A DNA stretch of 64,000 nt from Marispirochaeta sp. (GCF_963668165.1 NZ_OY764211.1:744001-808000), one strand, 5' to 3'; shown: positions 53,435 to 61,912, counted from the first letter of the stretch. Translations and numbers: made by a program. The notes: a model not told the origin generated them from the letters alone.

Positions 53435-54990
53435 ATAGCCAGTGGGACCTTGCGAACCGGCTTACCGGGGCAAACCACAGGGAAGACGGAACGTTCTCCG
53501 GAAGCGTATCGTATACCTACAGCCCCCGGGGCCTGCGGGTAACGAAGACGAGGTATGACGGTACAAGAATTTATATCTACGACCAGTGGGGTAATGTGCT
53601 GTATGAGAAGAGCGGAAGCGAATATAAGGATTACATTCGCGCCTTTGGTGCATACCAGGTCCGTATAGACGGAACGATAGACAGTGACGTCCATAGCGAG
53701 ACTGGCCGATACTATTACCATACCGACCATCTGGGAAGCATAGAAGCGGCCACGGATGAAACCGGCGCAGGGGTATGGACTGCAAACTACAGCGCTTTCG
53801 GGGAAGTTCTGGCAAGCATCGGCAGCCTTGACCAGGAACCGGTGTATACCGGGAAGGGATATGACGAGGATGTACAGCTCTACTATTTCAATGCACGCTG
53901 GTATGACCCTGAGTTGGGGCGGTTCATCTCTGAAGACCCGATTCAGGATGGGACAAACTGGTATGTTTATGTCAGTAATAATCCGCTGAAGTTTGTTGAT
54001 CCGACAGGGCTTGATTACATCTACTTAAATGATAATAACTGGGCATTTCATCAGGGCCATGCAGCAGTAATAGTTGGAAATGATCAAGATGGGTATACGT
54101 ATTACTCAAAAGATGGACCGAAAGCAGAGGGATCACCAGATGCAAAGAATCCAGGGAACACCCGAAGCAAAGTGATGACAAGAGAAGAACTTGCTGATTA
54201 TATGAAGAAAAATATTTCTCCCCGTTATGAAACCGCGTACCGGGTTGAAACTACTGCGGAACAGGATGCAGCAATGCGAGATTACGGAGATAAAGTCTGG
54301 GATTCTGAGTATGGTTTTGCTGATTATAACTGTGGAGATCAGGCCAAAGGTATTGGTGTTGCAGGCGGGTTGCCGTTTGAAGGGAAAGGGACAGTATTAG
54401 GTATTACGAGGCCTAATAGCTTGAAGAAAGATGTCAAGAAGCTCGCCGAAGGGGAAAAGCGCTGGTGGGAGAAGATTGTAGATTTCTTTACTCCAGAGAC
54501 GACTCCATCCGATGTAATTCCGGAAGGAAGTACTTCTTCAAACGATGACAGTTCCGGTGATGATGATACTAGTGGAGACGATGATAACGGTGGAGATGAT
54601 GAGGGATCTATTATTTGTACAGAACTCTACCGGCAAGGACTGATGTCTGAAGATATCTACCAAGCAGATGAGTTATTCGGCAGAATGGTGGAAACGAACT
54701 TTCCATTAGTGAAAAAAGGCTATCTGATCATCGCCCGACCGATTGTCTCTGGGATGAGAAAATCCCATGGCTTTAGTGCTGCGGTCAATATATTTGCCAA
54801 ACCATGGTCTTTACAAATGGCCTATATGGTGGGTTTTGCGGATAAACAGAATCTTGCAGGGGCTGCTATAATGATTATAGGAGTTCCCCTCTGTTTCATT
54901 GTGGGGTTTCTGTGTGAGTATACGATTCTTTTGGAAATCATGGTACTCATAGTTATGCTTAGGAAGCATAGAGGCATAGCATGGAATTAA
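53428..54990 (+). CDS. Orphan RHS core tip with permuted papain-like domain and ICTEL module
   Basis: 520 codons, lacking the signal peptide and YD repeats, so it is a displaced tip, not a whole RHS protein. RHS homology starts near 53436 (QWDLANRLTG) and runs to DPTGLD at about residue 195. The tip then has YIYLNDNN, GHAAVIVGNDQDGYTYYSKDG with a His near 210, and GFADYNCGDQAKG with a Cys near 299. His before Cys is the order in permuted papain/NlpC-P60 enzymes, which cleave peptide bonds in cell walls. Next is an acidic, Ser/Asp-rich spacer and a module beginning ICTELYRQGLM (near 396) that ends in a hydrophobic helix (484-513). It overlaps the next gene by 10 bp. Confidence 0.75.
   Translation: MGNSQWDLANRLTGANHREDGTFSGSVSYTYSPRGLRVTKTRYDGTRIYIYDQWGNVLYEKSGSEYKDYIRAFGAYQVRIDGTIDSDVHSETGRYYYHTDHLGSIEAATDETGAGVWTANYSAFGEVLASIGSLDQEPVYTGKGYDEDVQLYYFNARWYDPELGRFISEDPIQDGTNWYVYVSNNPLKFVDPTGLDYIYLNDNNWAFHQGHAAVIVGNDQDGYTYYSKDGPKAEGSPDAKNPGNTRSKVMTREELADYMKKNISPRYETAYRVETTAEQDAAMRDYGDKVWDSEYGFADYNCGDQAKGIGVAGGLPFEGKGTVLGITRPNSLKKDVKKLAEGEKRWWEKIVDFFTPETTPSDVIPEGSTSSNDDSSGDDDTSGDDDNGGDDEGSIICTELYRQGLMSEDIYQADELFGRMVETNFPLVKKGYLIIARPIVSGMRKSHGFSAAVNIFAKPWSLQMAYMVGFADKQNLAGAAIMIIGVPLCFIVGFLCEYTILLEIMVLIVMLRKHRGIAWN
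53436..54015 (+). repeat. RHS core segment, copy 2
   Basis: Core-tip DNA from the WDLANRLTG region to DPTGLD, begun immediately after repeat A. It differs from copy 1 at scattered positions. Confidence 0.85.
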
Positions 54991-55913
54991 ACAAAGTTGT
55001 ACTGAATATTCTTTTAATAGGACTAGTCGGGACTATGAACATAACCGCTATGGGAAGATATGAAACATTTGATCTGGACAACTCCGATTATGCGTTCCTG
55101 ACATCAGGAAACGACTGTAGCATATTGTACCGTGGTGGCGACTATCTTTGTACCAGTAAAGTAAGTTGTGAGTTTTTTCGAAGCAGGTATGCATTTTTAA
55201 ATGAAGAAGAGTATATCGTATGCAATCCATTAAAAGTATACAGAATCGACATTTTAAGTGGCGAGGTATTAAAGAGTTTTGATATAAATATTGAGCACGC
55301 TGATTTTTTATCCACAACAGAAAATGAGAATGAGATTTTAATTGGAAGTAACCGTAAAGGTTTAAGGTTGAATATTGATACGGGTGAAGTGAAGCATGAT
55401 CTATCGTTTGCACCGGATAAGTATGATGCCAACGGGAATCCTACATATCCTGGAATTATGTACCCTTTTAAAATAGCGTATGCAGTTGAACGCAACTCAT
55501 TCTTCTTTGTCGGATATAGCAAGGGTAATAATAAGGTTCCGAAGATTTATGAATATTCTCTGATTACGAATACTATACACTTTATGGTCGATGGGTATGC
55601 CCCTCAGTATGTTGATGAACTGGGGAGGCTCTTTTTCATTGATAAAGAAAGTCGAGAAATTTGTTATATGGATCTATCTACCGGAAATGTCGTTTCCGTG
55701 TTGAAGGTGCGAAGAAGAAGTGTTCCAATTATAGATTACAAATACATTGATGAAAAAATATTCTTTGGTCATCTATCAGACGAACGTACGTTTAAAGGGT
55801 TTCGCTTTGATGAATATAAAGTATATATCGATGGGAAAATATATGGTGTTAAAACACAGGGAGATCTCGGCGAGATGCCATTTGATGTAATTCTCATAGA
55901 TTCTGACGGATAG
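54981..55913 (+). CDS. Exported protein paired with the cassette 2 tip (candidate immunity)
   Basis: A 310-residue protein that overlaps the tip gene by 10 bp. The N terminus (LNILLIGLVGTMNITAMG) looks like a signal peptide, placing the product in the periplasm, where a cell-wall-cutting tip would act. The rest has short repeats of the type DILSGEVLKSFDI, LNIDTGEVKHDL and MDLSTGNVVSVLKV, which suggest beta-propeller blades. A paralogue starts at 63258 behind the sister tip (cassette 5) with the same opening pattern (FDL-D-x-DYA-LTS and a Cys). Immunity is inferred only from the position and shared pairing; no family was recognised. Confidence 0.6.
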   Translation: MELNKVVLNILLIGLVGTMNITAMGRYETFDLDNSDYAFLTSGNDCSILYRGGDYLCTSKVSCEFFRSRYAFLNEEEYIVCNPLKVYRIDILSGEVLKSFDINIEHADFLSTTENENEILIGSNRKGLRLNIDTGEVKHDLSFAPDKYDANGNPTYPGIMYPFKIAYAVERNSFFFVGYSKGNNKVPKIYEYSLITNTIHFMVDGYAPQYVDELGRLFFIDKESREICYMDLSTGNVVSVLKVRRRSVPIIDYKYIDEKIFFGHLSDERTFKGFRFDEYKVYIDGKIYGVKTQGDLGEMPFDVILIDSDG

Positions 55914-55963
55914 TATGGATCTCTTTCCTATCGTAAAATTCATCCAAAGTATACACAGAAGTT

Positions 55964-56419
55964 TTGGGTGAGTGGAGAGAGCTGATCTTTGACAGGAAAA
56001 GTAGTGATGAAAAAGTGATCTGTGCTGAATTACATCGCCAGGGATTAATGACTGATGAGATCTACCTTGCGGATGAAAACTTCGGATTATATTTGCGAAA
56101 AGAACATCCCAAAGTACTTGCTGGCTATCATGTGTGGGTGCGTCCAGTGGTCAAACTTATGCAACGCTATCAAACTGTAACTATGTTGGTAAGGAAGATA
56201 GCTGAGCCATGGACACAGCAGATGGCGTATCGGATGGGTGTGATATCTCATGGAAGTTTCATAGGAATGCTGATGATGAAAGTCGGCTTTGTTTTCTGTG
56301 GAATAATCGGTGTGGTAGTATATTTCTGGTGGATGTTTTTGGTACTGCTCTTAGGCGTTAAGAGTGTAAATATCATTACAAAGAGGAATGCGAGTGGTCT
56401 GCGGAAAGTAGCAAAGTGA
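55964..56419 (+). CDS. Stand-alone ICTEL-module membrane protein
   Basis: A 151-residue protein that consists almost only of the ICTEL module: VICAELHRQGLMTDEIYLAD, GYHVWVRPVVKLMQRY, AEPWTQQMAYRMG, then one or two hydrophobic helices (residues about 105-140). The same module ends the tips at 53428-54990 and 62203-63282. The start is uncertain (TTG 55964), and the first 15 residues share a 27-bp DNA stretch with a junction near 61.86 kb. It is free of the RHS core. It could be a decoy, a fragment left by recombination or a functional membrane partner; I cannot tell. Confidence 0.6.
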   Translation: MGEWRELIFDRKSSDEKVICAELHRQGLMTDEIYLADENFGLYLRKEHPKVLAGYHVWVRPVVKLMQRYQTVTMLVRKIAEPWTQQMAYRMGVISHGSFIGMLMMKVGFVFCGIIGVVVYFWWMFLVLLLGVKSVNIITKRNASGLRKVAK

Positions 56420-56509
56420 AGAGATAATGGTTCTTTCTGCAGAGAAGAAATGGACTGGGGGAAAGTGCGATATTTTTAAACGAACACAAGAAAAGAGGAA
56501 TAGGTTGTA

Positions 56510-56845
56510 ATGAAAATACCATCAGTATATACAGCGATATTTGCAGGGGCAGTAATAATGCCGGCATTTATTAAAGTTACATTTATCATTCAAGAAAAAG
56601 TAGCGAGCGACTTGTTATTGTTCCTATGGTGTATCATTGGCTTTTTTGTTCCTATTTTTATGTTTGTAGGCGACTTTAGATACTTCCGTAAAATCATTAG
56701 TAGAGGGAAATGGTATTCTCTGTCGCAAATAAGAAAAGAGGACTGGACTTTATATCTTCAACCCACCTGGATAAGAGTGGGAATTTGGTTTATTTCAGTC
56801 ATCATATCCATATCGATATTAAAAATATTAGGTATTTGCATATGA
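56510..56845 (+). CDS. Small three-helix membrane protein, unknown
   Basis: A 111-residue protein with three predicted membrane helices: residues about 5-28, 34-55 and 90-108, and a basic loop between the last two (RYFRKIISRGKWYSLSQIRKEDW). No family is recognised. It is the last gene of cassette 2, before repeat B, and might be an immunity or accessory protein of this cassette. The ribosome site is weak. Confidence 0.55.
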   Translation: MKIPSVYTAIFAGAVIMPAFIKVTFIIQEKVASDLLLFLWCIIGFFVPIFMFVGDFRYFRKIISRGKWYSLSQIRKEDWTLYLQPTWIRVGIWFISVIISISILKILGICI

Positions 56846-57037
56846 AAGGGGGATGCTTTTTCCTCTTGCGCTAGGTACATTTGCTGACAGCTTGAGCATT
56901 CCATATAATTTATATGTAGTTGTTTCGAACTATTTTCTGGACGGAGATTTTACCGAATTAAGACTATTGAAGTGAAATACAGTGGAAGCTGGATATGCAG
57001 TTTCAATAGAGGGCCTCTCCCTGCGGCATGCGGTTTA
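56846..57037. other. Short spacer, nothing recognised
   Basis: Non-coding-looking AT-rich bases between the three-helix gene and repeat B. Together with the repeat it makes a 320-base gap in genes. Confidence 0.5.
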
Positions 57038-57217
57038 CCCCTTTTCGACGCACTCGCCCCGCCCAATCGGGAGCTTAAGCGCATCCGACCACCAAATTAC
57101 GATGTAATTTAGTGGTCGGTCGGTTTTCGCCGTCCGTGGCTCAAACCTTGCGCCTAAGCAGCGATTGGGCGCCATTTGCCTCCTGGCCAACGGTAAAGGG
57201 CGTTCGCCTGAGCGGGG
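57038..57217 (+). repeat. Structured 180-bp repeat, copy B (attC-like)
   Basis: Outer arms GCCCAAT (57061-57067) with ATTGGGC (57164-57170); GCTTAAGCGCA (57073-57083) with TGCGCCTAAGC (57149-57159); and an inner palindrome CCGACCAC/AAATTAC (57085-57100) with GTAATTT/GTGGTCGG (57104-57119). The spacer after the palindrome (TTCGCCGTCCGTGGCTCAA) is nearly identical to that in copy A. Confidence 0.6.
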
Positions 57218-58655
57218 TAGAAGCTGGTTGGCTGGTCGGGAATCCAGGCGGGGGGGAGTGTCGGCACCATCGAGCGGTGATTCCCGGAGTTACCAGTGGG
57301 ACCTGGCGGACAGGCTTACCGGAGCAGGCCACAGGGAAGACGGAATGTTATCCGGAAGCGTGTCGTATACCTACAGCCCCCGGGGCTTAAGGGTAACAAA
57401 AACCGGTACCAACGGAACAACAGTCTTTATCTACGACCAGTGGGGCAATGTGCTGTATGAACGAACCGGAAGCGAGTACCGTGATTATATCCGGGCATTC
57501 GGTGCGTCCATGGTACGTATTGATGGTACAATAGACAGCGACGTTCATACCGAGACAGCCCGATATTATTACCATACCGACCACCTGGGAACTATAGAAG
57601 CGGTTACGGACGCAAGCGGTACAGAGGTGTGGAGTGCGAATTACAGCGCCTTCGGCGAGGTGCTGGCGACCTCGGGCAGCCTTGACCAGGAACCGGTGTA
57701 TACGGGGAAGAGTTATGATGAGGAAGTTGGACTTTACTACTTCAATGCGCGGTGGTATGACCCTGAGCTGGGGCGGTTCACCTCTGAAGACCCGATTCAG
57801 GACGGAGTAAACTGGTATATATATGTGAGTAATAATCCGTTGAAATTTGTTGATCCTACGGGGTTGGATCCTAGTTATGCAGGGATGTCAACGAAAGATG
57901 TAAATGAATATTATAGTGGTGATGACAGTGATGAGGGCGATGGTGATAATGACAATGGAGGGTCAGGAAATAATACTACGGGACAAACGCCTGCGCCTGA
58001 GCCGGAAAAGAAAAATGCCTGGGAAGCGTTTAAAGATTTCTTGGGTGGTTTCTTTGGGAGAGGTGATGATGAGGACGGAAAGGTTCCAGGGTATAATGAT
58101 ATAGATCACATCGTAACAGCTGATGATTATCTCTTAAAGATTATGCGTGATCTGATTGCCCAAACCGGCGATAAGGTTCTCGGAGCTCTGCTTGATGACA
58201 GCCTGAATCCGAATGCTAAGAACCATGTGGAAGCATACAGATATGTAGAGAGAAAAGCGGCTCAATTAAAAGAAGAGTTTGACAAGCTTGGAATTGATCC
58301 TGATAAGCTTGAAAAAGGCACTCGTTTGATCTTTACAGGCGATTTTGTTCATGATCTTTTGTATAGTGAAGGAGGAAAGCGAGATGCTGTTTCCGCACTA
58401 TTAGGCGAGCGTCGTATTCAGGTCGATCGATATATACGGGCGGGACATGATTATGCAGCACTAGGTCTTGAATTGCCAATACCTATTCTTTCTGTTACTG
58501 CTCAGATTGTTGGTGGCTTTGATCCGTCACAGGCTATTGGTGAAGGATATGCATCTGTTGAAGATACCCTATTGGGAATGGGCGAAAATGTAATGGATGC
58601 AATAGATTCACGCGTCAAGATTTTTGAAATTGATGATTGGATGGAGAAAAAATGA
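57165..58655 (+). CDS. Orphan RHS core tip with linker and novel C-terminal domain
   Basis: 496 codons; the frame opens inside repeat B and the RHS homology starts at about 57276. The core ends at DPTGLD near residue 235. Behind it is the linker shared with cassettes 1 and 4 (PEPEKKNAWEAFKDF, then LGGFFG), followed by a roughly 185-residue domain with no motif I know: IDHIVTADDYLLKIMRDLI, a middle with LEKGTRLIFTGDFVHDLLYSEGGKRD, and an end with VKIFEIDDWMEKK. The RHS start is a mosaic joint (57265-57280). There is no signal peptide. The next gene overlaps by four bases (ATGA). It is most likely a silent tip or a recombination donor. Confidence 0.75.
   Translation: MGAICLLANGKGRSPERGRSWLAGRESRRGGVSAPSSGDSRSYQWDLADRLTGAGHREDGMLSGSVSYTYSPRGLRVTKTGTNGTTVFIYDQWGNVLYERTGSEYRDYIRAFGASMVRIDGTIDSDVHTETARYYYHTDHLGTIEAVTDASGTEVWSANYSAFGEVLATSGSLDQEPVYTGKSYDEEVGLYYFNARWYDPELGRFTSEDPIQDGVNWYIYVSNNPLKFVDPTGLDPSYAGMSTKDVNEYYSGDDSDEGDGDNDNGGSGNNTTGQTPAPEPEKKNAWEAFKDFLGGFFGRGDDEDGKVPGYNDIDHIVTADDYLLKIMRDLIAQTGDKVLGALLDDSLNPNAKNHVEAYRYVERKAAQLKEEFDKLGIDPDKLEKGTRLIFTGDFVHDLLYSEGGKRDAVSALLGERRIQVDRYIRAGHDYAALGLELPIPILSVTAQIVGGFDPSQAIGEGYASVEDTLLGMGENVMDAIDSRVKIFEIDDWMEKK
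57276..57870 (+). repeat. RHS core segment, copy 3
   Basis: From the GDSRSYQWDLA region to DPTGLD; near-identical to copy 1 over the whole shared length. Confidence 0.85.
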
Positions 58656-58795
58656 TTGATACAATAATCAATATATTGGAATTTGAACTCGGCTATTTTA
58701 AGGGGCAACCGGTTAGAGTGTGGCATTTTTGTGGCATAGTGCTGATTGTATTCTTTGGTTATTTTTGGAAATCAAATCATAAGAAAAAACAATAG
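58652..58795 (+). CDS. 47-residue membrane protein, immunity candidate
   Basis: A gene below common length cut-offs. ATG 58652 overlaps the tip stop by four bases (ATGA) and the frame ends at TAG 58793-58795. The product is MIDTIINILEFELGYFKG followed by one hydrophobic helix (FCGIVLIVFFGYFWKS, about residues 26-41) and a basic tail. The position and coupling match the immunity-like genes of the other cassettes. The hydrophobic helix suggests that the partner tip acts at a membrane. No family is known. Confidence 0.6.
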   Translation: MIDTIINILEFELGYFKGQPVRVWHFCGIVLIVFFGYFWKSNHKKKQ

Positions 58796-58904
58796 CCGAA
58801 CTGGGGTGGGTGACACCGTATTAATTGTCCCCCGCTGAATGAGAAAGTTGAGCTGCATACCGGGAAACCGGGATGTCTGATCCAATTAAGATATTCGTCA
58901 GCAT

Positions 58905-58933
58905 GTAATAAAATCGTTCATTGATACGTAATA
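58905..58933 (+). repeat. 29-bp repeat, right copy
   Basis: GTAATAAAATCGTTCATTGA and onward, 26 of 29 bases as at 43443-43471. Confidence 0.6.
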
Positions 58934-59015
58934 GAGAAGGAATAATTTCAGGAGGACAGGCCGGTTGGCCCGTCCTTCATAACCTTTTTATGCAGGCGAC
59001 TAAAAAAGGGGGAAG

Positions 59016-59396
59016 CTATTCCCCCGAGACAATGAACCTGCGCCATTCGACCTTGGTGTTGCGGAAGTTTATGAGATAACCAACCGGCACCTTGGACAAA
59101 CGCAGGTAATTGATGAGTTGTGCTTCCATAACGCTGGTAAGCTGCCGGACGGATTTGAGTTCCAAGATGAATTTGTTGTCTACAACAAGATCTGCGATGT
59201 ACGCCCCGGCTAACTCGCCTTTGTAAAAAAGCGGATAAATTTTCTACCGTGAATGAGGAATACCGCGACGCTGAAATTCAATAACCAGCGCACCCTCATA
59301 GGTACTTTTCAACAGACTGGAACCTAAAATATTGTGTACCGAAAAAACCGAGGCCAACACCTGGTGAGACAATTCCTTGAAAGCGATGTGTGCCAT
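59016..59396 (-). pseudogene. GxxExxY-family protein with internal stop
   Basis: On the minus strand a 126-codon frame begins at ATG 59396, behind AGGAGGT, and shows the GxxExxY family pattern: KSTYEGALVIEFQRRGI, FYKGELAGAYIADLVVDNKFILEL, MEAQLINYLRL and VGYLINF. An amber codon (CTA 59244-59246 on the plus strand) interrupts it after about 50 residues, and the two signature positions are changed (S and K in place of G and E before the Tyr). The family is thought to be of PD-(D/E)xK-like fold and is often found near mobile or defence genes. The gene is broken unless the stop is read through. Confidence 0.75.
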
Positions 59397-59547
59397 GCTG
59401 CACCTCCTGTTTTTCTTTGACCACTATTCAATCGATGAGGTGTCAAGAATCGCGAAGCGAATTGCTGAAGTACTTGACACCGAGGAGGAGACGGTAGCTT
59501 TTGAAAAAAGCAGGAGGAAGGCAACCGCTGATATATGCTGATTTCTA

Positions 59548-61278
59548 TTGATGACTAGTAGCAAAGAAGTAGCAAGTAATCAGTGCTGTACCCTCCTTGC
59601 GCATACATGCATTATCAGCGGGGCCCTCGTGCGAGCCCCAGAAATCCATCAGTGGTTCAATAACTCCTCTAATCTGTCTGGAAAAAACGACTACTTGGGC
59701 CACATGCAGAGCATTACCTATCTCCGGGGTGAAATCGTCACCTTTACCTACGATAAGGCGGGAAACCGGCAGGAGGAGACCAGCATCGAAGGCGGTCTAT
59801 CGGAGATCAATTCCAGCAGCTACTACGCCGCAGGCCAGAGCCAGCGTCTGAAGACCAATGGTGATTCCGGCGCCAACGGCCGGTACGCTTTTGTATATGA
59901 CGAAAACGGCAACATGACGGCCCGGGGAACGTTCTACAGCGAGAGCGGCGATGAGGTTATAATCGACACCAGTAACGGCGAGTCCCGGAGCTACCAGTGG
60001 GACCTCGCCGGTCGCTTGACCGGGGTAAGCCACAGGGAAGACGGAACGTTATCAGGAAGCGTGTCGTATACCTACAGCCCCCGGGGCCTGCGGATAACAA
60101 GGACCGGTACCGACGGAACGACGGTCTTTATCTACGACCAGTGGGGAAATGTGCTGTATGAGAAGAGTGGAAGCGAATACCGTGATTACATTCGCGTCTT
60201 CGGTTCACTCCTGGTACGTGTAGACGGAACGATAGACAGTGATATCCATAGCGAGACTGGCCGATACTATTACCATACCGACCATTTGGGAACCATAGAG
60301 GCGGCTACGGATGCAAGCGGCACAGAGGTGTGGAGTGCGAATTACAGCGCCTTCGGTGAGGTGCTGGCAACCACGGGCAGCCTTGATCAGGAACCGGTGT
60401 ATACGGGGAAGGGATATGATGATGAAGTAGGACTGTATTACTACAACGCACGGTGGTATGACCCGGAACTGGGGCGATTTATATCGGAGGACCCGATTAA
60501 GGACGGAGTAAACTGGTATGTTTATGTCAGTAATAATCCGCTGAAGTTTGTTGATCCGACAGGGTTACACGACACTGATGATCCTGTTGAGAATCCGTTT
60601 ACCGGTCAAGATGTAAATCCTGATGGAACGGTGGTCGAGGACAGTGATGAGGGCGATGGTGATAATGACAATGGTGGGTCAGGAAATAATACAAATGGGC
60701 AGAATACGGGGCAAACGCCTGCGCCTGAACCGGAAAAGAAGAATGCCTGGGAAGCGTTTAAAGATTTCTTTGGTGGTTTCTTTGGAATCGGGGATGAAGA
60801 GAAAGATGAAAAAAAAGAGCAAATTGGACAAGATTTTACCGGTGTGATTTATTCAGGATTTGGTATTGCAGGATTTGGTATTGTGACGGTCGTTTCTGAA
60901 GGAGGGACAGTAAGCGTCTATAAAGAAGGAATAATAATAGAAGAAATTAAATATAGTTCAATCGGTTTTGGTTATACGATTGATCTTGGGATAACTGGTT
61001 ATCATGTAAAAGGGTCGATTGCTAATGCTACAAAAGAAGATTTCATGGGCTTGTCTGCCTCTGGAAGTATTGGTCTGAGTATTGGACTGGGAAAAGCTGT
61101 CGGTTTAGTCACAACAGACAAAAAGAATCTTGAGGGATTCGAGGAATTTACGACACTCGGCTACTCTGCGCTCCCTATTTTAGATTTAACGCCATCGACG
61201 ATAAATTTTACAAATGAAAACAACTCACAAGCTTCAACTTTTTATATACCACCGGTAGGAGAATCTTATGATGATTAG
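59548..61278 (+). CDS. Orphan RHS core tip with linker and Gly-rich C-terminal domain
   Basis: 576 codons; RHS homology runs from about 59740 (YDKAGNRQEE) to DPTGL near residue 340, closer in length to copy 1 than the others. A lead-in of some 65 residues ahead of it is not RHS-like. The shared linker PEPEKKNAWEAFKDFFGG follows. The C-terminal part alternates Gly and hydrophobic residues (FTGVIYSGFGIAGFGIVTVVSEGG, SIGFGYTIDLGITGYHVKGS, LSASGSIGLSIGLGKAVGL), as in a beta-barrel or membrane-inserting toxin; this is a suggestion only. No signal peptide. It overlaps the next gene by 11 bp. Confidence 0.75.
   Translation: MMTSSKEVASNQCCTLLAHTCIISGALVRAPEIHQWFNNSSNLSGKNDYLGHMQSITYLRGEIVTFTYDKAGNRQEETSIEGGLSEINSSSYYAAGQSQRLKTNGDSGANGRYAFVYDENGNMTARGTFYSESGDEVIIDTSNGESRSYQWDLAGRLTGVSHREDGTLSGSVSYTYSPRGLRITRTGTDGTTVFIYDQWGNVLYEKSGSEYRDYIRVFGSLLVRVDGTIDSDIHSETGRYYYHTDHLGTIEAATDASGTEVWSANYSAFGEVLATTGSLDQEPVYTGKGYDDEVGLYYYNARWYDPELGRFISEDPIKDGVNWYVYVSNNPLKFVDPTGLHDTDDPVENPFTGQDVNPDGTVVEDSDEGDGDNDNGGSGNNTNGQNTGQTPAPEPEKKNAWEAFKDFFGGFFGIGDEEKDEKKEQIGQDFTGVIYSGFGIAGFGIVTVVSEGGTVSVYKEGIIIEEIKYSSIGFGYTIDLGITGYHVKGSIANATKEDFMGLSASGSIGLSIGLGKAVGLVTTDKKNLEGFEEFTTLGYSALPILDLTPSTINFTNENNSQASTFYIPPVGESYDD
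59740..60568 (+). repeat. RHS core segment, copy 4
   Basis: The longest extra copy; it starts at the same AGNRQEE stretch as copy 1 and ends at DPTGL. Confidence 0.85.
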
Positions 61279-61519
61279 ATTAGCTTTTGCGCTGTTTTTT
61301 ACGATAGTTTCTGCCTGGACATATTTTAAAAAGATTCGACCAAATCTGGAACGGGAAAATAACTCGCATGGAAGTATTTTCTTCGAATTTAACTTATTTT
61401 ATGATTGTATAGCTTATTGGAAGAAGAGTACCAAAAAAATACGAAACTGGGCTACTTTTTTGTTTTTAATGACTGCTATAATAATGATCTTAATTATGAG
61501 TACATGGGTCGAACTATAG
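61268..61519 (+). CDS. 83-residue membrane protein, immunity candidate
   Basis: ATG 61268 (or 61271) lies inside the end of the tip gene, overlapping by 11 bp. The product has an N-terminal helix (LAFALFFTIVSAWTYF), a hydrophilic middle and a second helix near the end (WATFLFLMTAIIMILIMS). Membrane location matches a tip that looks membrane-active. The role is inferred from position; no family is recognised. Confidence 0.6.
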   Translation: MMIRLAFALFFTIVSAWTYFKKIRPNLERENNSHGSIFFEFNLFYDCIAYWKKSTKKIRNWATFLFLMTAIIMILIMSTWVEL

Positions 61520-61912
61520 ATGAACGATTGCATAAGTGAATTTCTTTTACATTTTCACTGAAAGATCAATTAAGCAGCATCCAAGCATAGATCGTGCAAA
61601 TTCTGTTCGGCTGATCCATTTGTAAATCCGCGCGAATCCGTAGTACTGATGACCATTTAACCCGGGCGGAGAGCATTTTTATTAGGTACAGTCTCGGATA
61701 TAGTTTTGAAAAGACTAATTGATCGGGAAAAAAAACGAAATTTGACCGGATCATCATTTTTTTAAATGACCATATATGGAGAAATGATCCATGATCAGTG
61801 TCCCCTCGTATTGTCGAAAAACTCATCCGGAGCTTTAACCTATGTTCTTGATGAGTGAAAAACGTTGATCTTTGACAGAAGACAAGAAGTATCTGGATAA
61901 CTATCGATCACT
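61520..61912. other. Intergenic region without a recognised feature
   Basis: About 390 AT-rich bases between cassettes 4 and 5. No coding frame stands out. The last part (61852-61878) shares 22 of 27 bases with 55969-55995. Confidence 0.5.

Noticed and set aside
59405..59541. A plus-strand stretch reading FDHYSIDEVSRIAKRIAEVL
   Set aside because: Looks like the end of some gene but has no start and is too short to name; kept only as a possible remnant.
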